A stretch of DNA of 64,000 nt from positions 114,585,213 to 114,649,212 of the forward strand of contig CM077163.1 in NCBI GenBank assembly GCA_039583875.1, given 5' to 3'. The notes under the pieces are model-generated. The model was given only the letters and a program-made list of their open reading frames with translations, was not told the origin of the DNA and made no database searches. Each line of letters begins with the position of its first letter. The first letter of the stretch is position 1. The position numbers were made by a program, and so were the translations under genes. This DNA comes from Platanthera guangdongensis. Taxonomy: Eukaryota; Streptophyta; Magnoliopsida; Asparagales; Orchidaceae. This document shows, one piece after another, positions 45,699 through 55,474 of the stretch.

Positions 45699-47551
45699 AT
45701 GGTGTCCGCGCGGACTGATGCTGCTGTCTCCTTCCATTCTGCGGACCACAGGAAATGCACATTGACAGAGGCCTACCTGGTCGCCTTTGTCGAAAAGAAG
45801 ATGGCGAACTCAAACATCCTTGTCCGCCTTCCCGCTCATCAGGAAAGATTGAACTTCTCAACTGCGACGCAGATCGCCATTCCTGTTGACCATTTCGACA
45901 GCGGATTCAAGTTTCCGCTTTTATGGGAACTCGCTGCGATCTTCGAGCACTATGGCATGGTGTCTGGCCAGCTCGCGCCAAATACACTCGCTGCGATCTG
46001 CAGCTTTGTCTCTTACTTGCGATCAGAAAAGATTGCTTTCTCAATGAATATCTTCCGAAAGATATTTTCTGTCCGCTCAATCACCGCTTCCGGAGGCCGC
46101 CCTTACAAGGGGGTCATATACTTCTACTGTAGGGGAATGAAGGTTGTGGGTCTCCCCAACAAGATCCACAACTGGACCTCAAGGTTCCTGATTTTTGAGG
46201 GCGACCTCGGGTTCGCACACACCTATCCGCAGGTGCGCGCGGACTCCGCCTTCAAAAGCGTGCAGCTGGATGGCCTTGAGTCCGCCATTGTCGAGTTCCT
46301 GGCCAATGCTAGGCTCGACATCGAGCACTATATTCCGCTGCTGGCGAGCTTAGCGGACATCATGCCCGAGGAGAGTAAGTAGCTTCCGAACTCAGCTTTT
46401 GCATCCGCTGCGACCTTGGTGTTTAACCCATTTGCTTTTTGCAGCGACCTTGGCGGTGCCCGCTAACTTGTCGCAGATGCCCAACGGCTTCACTCCTACA
46501 CAAAAAGAAAAGAAAGAAGCAGTCGCCAGAAAGAGGAAGGAGGAAGGGGATCCCGCAGCGGACTACTCTTCCTCAGAAAGTTTCTCAATGAGCGGGTTCG
46601 ACATCAGCCAGAAGGACCTCAGGGGGAAACCCATGGTCCATTGGAACAGCAAAAACAAACACGTCCGCCTGTCCACCGCGCTTCCTTCGTGGAAGAGTCC
46701 GCGGATATCACGCCACGCCCATATCGCAATCTCCGCGCTTTACGGAAAGCGCAATTTGAGTGACCTCAAGAAGGTGCCCCCCGCCGACCTCCCTCTGCTA
46801 GCCTCTCAGGCTTCTGCGAATAGCGCGGTAACAAATCACTATGTTGCCACTCTGACCAGAGACCTGTTGAGGCAGAACGAACAACTTCAAAAGGATAATA
46901 AAGCGCTAAAGGAAAGGAACGCACGGTTGGGAAAAAGGGTTGCTCAGCAAAGAGAGGAGCTGGGGGTGAGTTGAATTCGCAGCGGCTTTAATTTGCCATC
47001 CGCCGCTGTCTGTCTGACGTTTGTTTTCTTTTGAGCAGGTCGCCTATGACTTGGAAAACAACAACTTCCAGTCCGCCATGCTCCCTTTCATAAAGGAGAC
47101 CGTCGAGGTCACTATTGAGCGACTTGTCCGCGACGGCTTCATCAAGGAAGGAGTGGCTGGCGTCCCTTTTTTGGAAATCTTCCCTGAGTTGGCTCCGCAG
47201 GTCGCTGCGATGGAGAGGGCCAACAAAGGCAAAGATATTATTGAGGAAGAAGGCGAAGAAGAAGAAGAAGAAGAAGAAGACGAAGAAGAAGAAGACGGAG
47301 ACGGAGGGCAAGGCGAAGAGCCAAGCATCAAGGAGACAGCGGACAACGTTGCCTCAAGCCAGCGAGTAGAGGAGCTGTCCGCGGAGTCCGACTCTTCTGC
47401 ATCTTCTTCTGATACCGGGAGCTCGCATAGCGGGTCCGCCTCGAGTACAGGATCGGACAGCAGCGGGAGCGGCTCCGGGGGCTACTCTCCAGAAGTTGAC
47501 ATTGTTGGTGACAGCCCTGCACCTCCAGAGAAGAAGCAAAGGAACATATAA
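45699..47551 (+). CDS. Antisense gene 2 of F: intact, spliced, gypsy-transposon-domain protein
   Basis: Three exons, 45699-46374, 46445-46965 and 47039-47551, give 570 codons with no internal stop. Intron 1 (46375-46444) is GTAAGT...TTTTTGCAG and intron 2 (46966-47038) is GTGAGT...TTGAGCAG. Phases 1 and 0 match on both sides. Start context is AAAATGG. Residues about 60-170 (FPLLWELAAIFEHYGM, Q-L-A-P-N, V-I-Y-F-Y-C) resemble the plant 'putative gypsy type transposon' domain (Pfam PF04195). Exon 2 has a basic K-E-K-K...R-K-R-K stretch and a coiled coil near residues 360-399. Exon 3 starts helical and ends in Glu runs and Ser/Gly repeats. Such genes are known antisense passengers of Tat elements; their role is unknown. 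It is the only unbroken long gene in the window. Confidence 0.82.
46375..46444 (+). other. Intron 1 of antisense gene 2
   Basis: 70 nt with donor GTAAGT and acceptor TTTGCTTTTTGCAG. It interrupts a codon after its first base, and the second exon restores that phase. Confidence 0.8.
46966..47038 (+). other. Intron 2 of antisense gene 2
   Basis: 73 nt with donor GTGAGT and acceptor TTTTCTTTTGAGCAG. It lies between codons. Confidence 0.8.
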
Positions 47552-49190
47552 AATGTATTTTATCTTTTTTGGTTTTTGTAAAAAGTGGCGGACGCAAGAT
47601 TGCTGTCCGCCGAACATATAGAATGATGTAAACAATTTTTGATGAAATAGAAAAAGGATATTTTTGGCATGTGTGCTTTCTGCAATGTTCTCTTTCCACG
47701 TTCACCGCACCGACACTTAGCAGTCCGCACGTCATGCTGATAAGTTTGAGCTTTTTATCTTGCTGATTAAAGAATATTATTGTCCGTCGGAATAAGAAGA
47801 AATTGTCAGGCGGACTTTGTTGAGTTTTAATTGCAGTCCGCACAACACGTCATTTATAACGAACTTTTGCTGATGAGAGAATCCAACTCATTAACCCATT
47901 CAACATTCGCCTTTAAAAATGACAAGAATAGTCGGCTGATGACAAAGCCAGGTGGTACTTCATTGAGTTCTAGTAGAGTCCGCATTTCTCTTTATTAATC
48001 AAATTATAACATGAAAGCCATTCTGCGGACTGAGCGGATACAGAAGACCAACCCGCTCATTGTAGAAATGAATGTTTCTAGAAAACTGTCGGACTGAGCG
48101 GATACAGAAATCCAGTCCGCCAACTATGGAATCTATATCATTAAAGGAAACTCGCGGACTGCGCGGATAGATAAGGCCAGTCCGCCAAAGATAGAAATTA
48201 CCCATAGCGATAAAGAAAACCAATCAGCTCATAATACAAGAAATGATTTATATCTTGCGACCAGGTGGGCAGGTGAGCCAGAGCGGCATACTTTCCTCAC
48301 CGGGCTGCATGCTATAAAATCAACCCAAGCTGGCGGACTGAGCGGACTCAGAAAACCAATCCGCTCACCATAGAAATGACTTATAGCTTGCGACCAGGTG
48401 GGCAGGTGAGCCGGAGCGGCATACTTTCCTCACCGGGTTTCAAGCTATAACGTCAACCCAAACAGGCGGACTGAGCGGATAGAGAAAACCAGTCCGCACA
48501 TAATTCCCTGCGAAGAGCAAAATGCTCATTTGGCGGAACGGTTCCCTGCCCTCTTGCATGGAGTACAGTCTAAGCTGTGGGTCTCCTACAGGCACTGCTT
48601 GAGGGTACCACGGAGTGTTCAAGGGTTACAAGCTAAGATGACCCGCCGGCAGGTGAGCCGGAACGGCATACTTTCCTCACGCGATCATCGAAGTTGTAAC
48701 GGTATCCTTATGACGGCATGGTAGAGCTTTTCCCCACCCAGCCCTCCATAATGCAGAGGTGGGGTCAGGTACTTGCCGGGATCCGAAGTCCAGAATCCAA
48801 CCGCGCTAGAGCCTGCAAGCTCCCACTACACGGTGCGAAATCTCCTCGCAACACGTGGTCTTTGTAGTGTTACGCTAATGACAACAGCTCTAGGGGAGGT
48901 CTTGCTGAACTTGACGATGTCTCCTGGTATCAGGGAACCGTTATAGGTCTTTGGGAGAGAAAGAAAACACTAGAAAAAGGTGTCAGTATGGATCCTTCGA
49001 TGAATAAAATATATTTGCAAAGCAATCATAAGAAAGAAGAAAGAGAGTTCAGGCGCAGAACCGTTTTTTTGAATCTTTCTTAGCTTTTCATCTGTTATGA
49101 TTTCATCAACAAAACACTTGAAGAAGCGTTAGCAGGCAGTTTCTATTCATTAACAATTCTTGAAGAAGGTACACAAAGTAGAGCGGAGTT
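47552..49190. other. F noncoding region between pol and antisense gene 2
   Basis: No supported gene on either strand. Contains two families of short tandem repeats built around GCGGACTGAGCGGATA (see 48007-48515). It then holds unique sequence with a few AG-rich stretches up to the integrase stop. Tat elements often carry variable tandem repeats here. Confidence 0.7.
48007..48515. repeat. Tandem repeats in F 3' region
   Basis: At about 48020-48185 diverged units carry GCGGACTGAGCGGATA and end in CCAGTCCGC. At 48254-48515 two units about 133 bp apart start CTTGCGACCAGGTGGGCAGG and contain GCGGCATACTTTCCTCACCG. A partial third copy of this inner block lies near 48645-48682. Confidence 0.8.
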
Positions 49191-52100
49191 TCAAGAGTAG
49201 AACCGTTTGAGATCATCCCCGCTCCAGGTGTGTGGTATATCCTCTCCTACGTATGTCTGCAGGCGGTAAGCGCCGCTCTTTAATGCTTCTTTGATAACAA
49301 AAGGGCCGGCCCAATTTGGATTAAGCTTTCCAGTTGAACCAGCTCTTGCAGCAGCATCAATCTTCTTTAGAACGAGATCTCCCACTTGGAAGTGTTTGAT
49401 CCTTATGTTCTGATCAAAATAGCGGGCCATCCTTCTTTTGATCTCTTCCTGCCTTATGGCTGCTTGATCTCTGATCGCCTCGACGTGTTCCAAGCTGAAC
49501 CTCATCTCTTCATTATTTAACTCAAGCCAGTCCTCAACGCCTTCTCTCGCAAGCAGAACTCTGGGTGACGGGACTTCAAACTCAACTGGTATAAGCGCTT
49601 CTGAGCCGTGAGAGAGCTTGAATGGAGTCTCCCCAGTTGCGGATGATGGCGTTGTCCTAAGGGACCAGAGAACTGATGGAAGCTGATCAGCCCAGCTGCC
49701 CTTGAGATTCTGCACTTTCTTCTTGAGCAAATTGAGGATCTGCTTGTTGGCTGCTTCTACTTGGCCGTTGCTTCTGGGATGATGAACTGATGCAAACCGC
49801 AGCTCTGTTCCGATCTGCCTGCAAAAGTCTATCATCTCTGAGTTGTTGAACTGTGGCCCATTATCAGTGATTATAGCCATTGGAATTCCATGTCGGCAAA
49901 CTATCTCCCCCCAAATGAAGTTTCTGACGACCTGAGTAGTTGTCTTTGCCAATGCCTTGGCTTCGATCCACTTGCTGAAATAGTCGATCATTACGATAAT
50001 GAAACGCCACTGACTGCTTGCCATGGGAAAAGGACCGAGGAGGTCCATTCCCCAAACTGCGAAGGGCTATGGAGTTGCAATCGATCTGAGGGACTGAGCT
50101 GCTTGGTGTTGAAGTGGAGCAAACTTTTGGCACTGAAGACACCTTCTAGCATAGATCTCAGCGTCTCTCTTCATAGTGGGCCAGAAATATCCTTGCCGCA
50201 GGATCCGTTTTTCAAGAGTTCTTGCTCCCGAGTGGCTTCCACACTCTCCTAAGTGAACCTCTTGCAAAACAGCGCAAGCTTCTTCTTCTGAAACACACCG
50301 GGCCATGGTTGAGAGGAAAGTTTTTCTGTAGAGGACTCCCGCCACTAGGATGTAATGAGCTGCTTTTATTCTGAACTTTTTCTTATCTCTGACTGTATTA
50401 TGATAATCTCATGTTGACAGATAAAGGATGAACGGATCCATCCAAGAGGCACGTTGGTCTACTTGCATCAGATCTCCTTCCATCACTGCCGGGCGGAAGA
50501 GCTCGGAAGTTGTCCCTCTTGAAAGCATCCCGTGCTTGGAAAGAAAATCGGCCTCCTCATTTTCTGTTCTCGGGATGTGCTCAATAGTAAAGCTCTTGAA
50601 CCTGCCAACTTCTATCTTCACAAGAGCTAGATATTTCTTCAAGATTGACTCTCTTGTCTCGAAGTTACCAAGGACTTGTGACGCCATTACTAGAGAATCG
50701 GTTTTGATGTGAACATGATCGATTCCGAGTTCTCTTGCAAGTCTCAAGCCTGCTAGCAAAGATTCATATTCAGCCTGATTATTGGTTACTGGAAAGTAGA
50801 ATTTGATGGCCTGCTCCAACTTGACTCTGTTTGGATTGATGAGAACCACTCCTGCTCCAGAAGAACTTCTGCCTGAGGCTCCATCAACATAGATGGTACA
50901 AGCCAAAGGTGACCTTTCTGCCTGATCAGAACTGGACTCTGGCATGTCGATTAGAAAATCTGCTAGGACCTGAGCTTTAATGGCTGTCTTGGGCACATAA
51001 GAAATTTCAAATTCGCTCAACTCTATTGCCCACTTAGCTAGTCTGCCAGAATGTTCAGGTTTTTCCAACACACCCTTCAAAGGCTGATCAGTCACAACTT
51101 GAATTGAATGTGCTTGGAAGTATGGACGAAGCGTGCGAGCCGACATGACTAGCGCTAAGGCTAACTTTTCCAGAATTGGATATCGCGTTTCAGCACTCTT
51201 CAGAATATGGCTAACATAATAAATTGGAAATTGCTTTCTGCTCTCTTCCCGGAGAAGAACGAAGCTGACGGCCTCAGGGCCAACCCCTAGGTACAAGAAA
51301 AGAATCTCTCCTGGCCGAGGACTCTAAAGCAGGGGTGCTGAGGTCAATTACATCTTCAATTGCTCAAAAGCTTTGGAGCATTCTTCCGTCCACTCAAACT
51401 TGGATGCCCCTCGGAGAGTTTTGAAGAACGGAGCACTCATATCTCCAACCCGAGAGAGAAATCTGGCAAGGCCTGCTAGCCTCCCCCCTAACTGCTGAAC
51501 TTCTTTAGGTGAACGAGGGGTAGGCATGTCAAGGATGGCTTTCACTTTATCAGGGTTGGGGGCAAGTCCTTCCGGAGTAAGGAGATGGCCAAGAAACTTC
51601 CCCTTACTCGCCCCAAAAGTACATTTCAGAGGATTGAGCTTCATTCTATACCTACGCAGAGTAGCGAACGTCTCTGCTAGGTCTCGCAAGTGTAGCGAAA
51701 ACGATTTACTCTTAATCAATAGATCGTCTACATACACTTCTAGGTTCCTCCCCTTCTGATGGTTAAACACACGGTCCATCATCCGTTGTTAGGTTGCGCC
51801 AACATTCTTAACCACAAAGGGCATCACAAGGTAGCAATAACAACCATCATTAGTTATGAATGACGTGTGAGGAACGTCAGGCTTATGAATTCTTATCTGG
51901 TGGTAACCAGAAAACGCATCTAAAAAACTCATGTAAGAGTATCCTACCGCGGAATCAACTAAAGAATCTATCTGAGGCAAGGGGTAGCAATCTTTAGGGC
52001 ATGCTTTATTAAGTTTAGTGAAATCGACACACATTCGCCACTTTCCTCCTGTTTTCTTAACCATTACAACATTAGAAATCCAGGTAGGATATTGAATTTC

Positions 52101-52244
52101 TTTAATAAAATTCGCTTTAAGGAGCTTTGCGACCTCCTCCCTTATTGGTTCAGCAAGCTTTGTAGCCATGTCCCTCTTCTTTTGTTGCACGGGCTTGCAG
52201 CCGGGATCAACGTTCAAGTGGTGGCAAGCAACATCAGGATCCAC
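49191..52244 (-). pseudogene. Element F pol: RT, RNase H, second RNase H, integrase
   Basis: One minus-strand frame. RT: W-I-S-N-V-V-M-V-K-K near 52075, M-C-V-D-F-T-K-L-N-K near 52020, catalytic YVDD near 51727. First RNase H: F-P-I-Y-Y-V-S-H near 51220. Second, archaeal-type RNase H: Y-V-D-G-A-S-G near 50900, N-N-Q-A-E-Y-E near 50785. Integrase: H-S-G-A-R-T...C-L-Q-C finger near 50240-50130, core M-D-L-L-G-P near 50045, I-T-D-N-G-P-Q-F near 49870, then E-A-A-N-K-Q. Stops lie near 51786, 51345, 51325, 50407 and 50065. A frameshift at about 52230 separates it from gag-protease. Confidence 0.93.
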
Positions 52245-54679
52245 CCTGGCATGTCCTCTGCTGACCAGGCGAAGACATCCAGGTTGTTCAGCAAGCAGGA
52301 AATCAACTCAGCTTTTTGATCTTCAGGTAGCTCCGAGTTGATGGAGAGCTTCCTCTCCTCCCCCTCAACAATGGGGACTCCTTGCGTCACTTGGGCAGGT
52401 TCCAGGTGAGCACCTTCATCAGCAGCGATTTCTGAACTGGAAGAGACTTCTGCAGCTTCTGTTGGAGCAAGGGAAGGGCTAGCTTCAACCACGTTGACAG
52501 TACGGACATAGCACTCCCTTGCACTCCTTGGGTCACTCTTGACCCGGCACATCCTTCCATCGGCAAAGAACTTGATGGCGAGGTGGTAGGTGGAAACCAC
52601 CGCTTGATACTTGTTTAACAAGGGCCTGCCGAAGATGGCATGGTAGCTGCTGGGGGCGTCGACCACTATGAACTATATCTGCTTAGTTGCCCCTCCAAGC
52701 TTTACGGGCAAGACGACGCTGCCCTCTACTTCCTTTCTCTCTTCCGAGAAACCATAGAGTGGCCCCTCGGTGGAAAGCAGAGGCTTTCCAGTCCTCAGGG
52801 CCTCAAAGGTAGACTTGAACAGGAGGTTGACTGAACTCCCTGTGTCAACAAGAATCCTATCCACTGTGAAGTCTCCAAGCACAGCCTTGATTACAACTGC
52901 ATCGTCAAATGGATTGGCTGTTTGAGGTAGATCTTCTGCACCAAAGGTGACGACTTCTCTTGGAGGAGCAACTGAAGAAGAGGCCACCTCCGCCTGGGTG
53001 ATCCTTGAGATTGACGATTTACGGGTGGACTCGGTCCCGGCTCCACCATGGATGAAGAAGAGGTGCCCTAGAATCCCTTCATCATCTGCATCGAAGCACT
53101 CTACCGGGATATTGATCGGCCCCAGATGGCCCTCGTCCTCTACATCCACACATTCTTGGTAGGCCTCAGCTACCTCTTTGCCTTTCGAGGTGGATGGCTT
53201 CGAAGAGGAAGGAGAATCCTTCTTGTCCAGGTCAATCTTGCCCTCGGCAAGCAACTTCTCTATCAGCGCGCGAAGGGCCTTGCAGTCCTCAGTCAGATGG
53301 CCCTTTTCTTTGTGGAACTGGCAATATTGTGTGTTATTTCTCGGCTTCCACATTTTCTGAGGCTCTTGCCTCTTTTCTTCTGATCTTCTTTGCAGGATCT
53401 GGATGACTTTGTCAAGGTCCAGATCTGCAGCATCCTCCATGGGGCTTTCATCAAATTGGATCGGAGCAGGCAAGGCTGCTTGTTGGAGGATGGGTAGAGC
53501 TTGCAATGGAACGGCGGGAGTGGTGGCCAACGGCAGTCTCTGCTCATGAAACTGTTGATGGCCTTGGAAAGGTTTCTTGTTGCGGAAGTTTCTGCCTCTC
53601 TGAGACGGAGGCTGGAAGTCTGGGCGAGGGGGCTTGCCACGAGAGGAAGAAGCGGAGGCATCCCTTCCTTCAGCCTTAGATGTTTGGGATGAGACATAAG
53701 TCAGATTGGCATTTTCTCCTTCTATGAAGCGGTTGACCATGGCGATCAACTCCTGATAAGTCTCAGGTGCCTTGGTCGTTGCTTTGAACTTCAGAGGGCC
53801 CTCCCGTAGGCCATGGATCAAGGCGACCTTATAATAATCGGGGTTTACACTCCTGACCCCTTGGATCTCTCTTTGAAAGCGGTCAACGAATCGTGCCACC
53901 GATTCATTATCCCTTTGCTTTATTTCAAACAGGGCAGCTGGCCCATTCTTCCTCTTCCTTGAGGTAGCAAACCTCAGCAGTAACTGGCTACGGAGCTCTG
54001 CAAAAGAAGAGATTGTGCCCGAAGGCATCTCGTAGAACCACTCTCTCGCTTGTCCTTCGAGAGTGGTGTCCAGCAGTTTACACTTAATTGCATCTGAGAG
54101 GCATCTCAAAGCAACTTCCCCCTCAAATGCCTGGAGATGAGAAACTGGATCTGTCGCTCCTGAATAGAAGGGGATGCGAGGCTCCCTGAAGTTGCTCGGG
54201 GCCGATTCCCATCGGATTCGGTCGACAAAAGGAGACGGGGTTTCGAACTCTGCGGGGTAGAATGGGCGGACTGGAGCCGGGGAGTCCGCGAGCTCGGCGG
54301 ACTGCCGGTCAGCAAAATGGAGCTGGCGGGCTGGAGTGCCCCTGGCAGCTTCTCTGAAGAATTCCCTGAAAGCGAACTGCTCCTCATGAGGACGCAGAGG
54401 GGCAGCGGACTGAGCAGGGTTCCGAGGAGTTGCTGACGACTGCCGAAGCGGAGTTCGGCGAGCTGGGGTCTGGCGGACTGGCGAGTCCGCTGGGTCCGCT
54501 GCGGCCTGAGGAGCAAGCCGCTAGGCAAGCGCGAGCAGAGCTTGGCTGATTGCGTCGAGACGCTGGTCAGTCTGCTGGCGGGATTGCTCGGCCTCAAGGC
54601 GAGCTTGCTCAATCGCGTCCCAACGAGAGTCCCCTGAAGAGCTGGAGCGGTCTGAGGAGCGGGCTCTGCGGTCTGACAT
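52214..54679 (-). pseudogene. Element F gag and protease
   Basis: The ATG at 54677-54679 opens a frame with an Arg/Ser-rich N-terminus. The gag core follows (F-Y-S-G-A-T-D-P near 54155, A-R-E-W-F-Y near 54040, F-V-D-R-F-Q-R-E near 53890), then a Gln/Pro-rich linker, a motif C-Q-F-H-K-E-K-G-H...C near 53310, and the protease I-L-V-D-T-G-S-S near 52850. Stops lie at about 54521-54523 and near 52668. The frame shifts near 52230, just before the RT domain. Confidence 0.88.
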
Positions 54680-54731
54680 CTTCGTCCGCTGGTTTCAAAA
54701 CACTACTCGGATCTGAAGGTCGCGTGTTAAC

Positions 54732-55474
54732 TGTTGATGCACGAAAACACAGAGGGGTCAAGCACCACCAGCTAACGGTTCGAACATCAGGGAATAAGGA
54801 AGACTGCGAGTAGCGATCTACTAAGCAGATGAGGGCTGGAAGAAGAGCAGGGCCGTGAACCACGGCAACAACAGACTTCGCCCGTCGCGGCCTGAATGCC
54901 TCTCTTGCGACGGGCTTTCCCTTGATTGAAGAAGAATTGGGTTACAAGTGAAAGGAAAAGGCTAACAAGTGCAGAGCGAGGGGGAGTCCGCAAAGCACAA
55001 GATTCGAGTCCGCAGCCTGTAACAAGTAGGCTCCTGGGTCCGAGTCAGCGTGCCTTGGGTGCACCACCTCCCCCCTATTTATAGGATAGGGGGTCTGCCC
55101 AAACGGGCAGGGCTAAAATAACCGGCTGCCCGGGGTACAGGAGAACCGGGCAGCAGTGACGGGAAGCAAAAAGAAAGAACACGCCAGTCCGCGCAGAAGG
55201 GGCGGACTGGGCTCGCGGACTAGAGCCTCCACTGCTGCTGGGCGCGCCCGCTGGAGGGCGGCGGCCTGGACGGACGAGACATTGCGTCCGCCGCTGTAGA
55301 ACCTGATACCTCAAACGCTGGCGGACTGAGCGGACAGGTACTTGTGTCCGCTGCTGGGGTACCGTGGTCCAATTGGGGACCTTGCCGGACTGGGCGGACT
55401 GAAGAATCGCGTCCGCGCCTGTTGAAAGGGGGGCTTTGGAGTCTTGTAGTATGCTGCGGACTGAGGGGTTAACA
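54732..55474 (-). repeat. 5' LTR of element F
   Basis: 743 bp, + strand TGTTGATGCACGA to GGGGTTAACA. Differs from the left copy at scattered positions. It has the same GCGGACTG-rich segment (about 55190-55465) upstream of TATAAATAGG on the element strand. Bases 54680-54731 are the leader between LTR and gag, and no canonical primer site is obvious there. Confidence 0.93.

Larger units (their letters stand above)
42285..55474 (-). mobile_element. Tat-type Ty3 element F with antisense genes
   Basis: 13190 bp on the minus strand: short LTRs (742 and 743 bp), gag, protease, RT, RNase H, a second RNase H, integrase, a tandem-repeat region, and two plus-strand genes between pol and the 3' LTR. The double RNase H and antisense ORFs are hallmarks of the Tat clade. 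Flanks show ATATT at 42280-42284 and 55476-55480 with one extra A at the right junction, so the duplication is slightly imperfect. No clear primer site is visible next to the 5' LTR (54680-54731). Confidence 0.94.
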
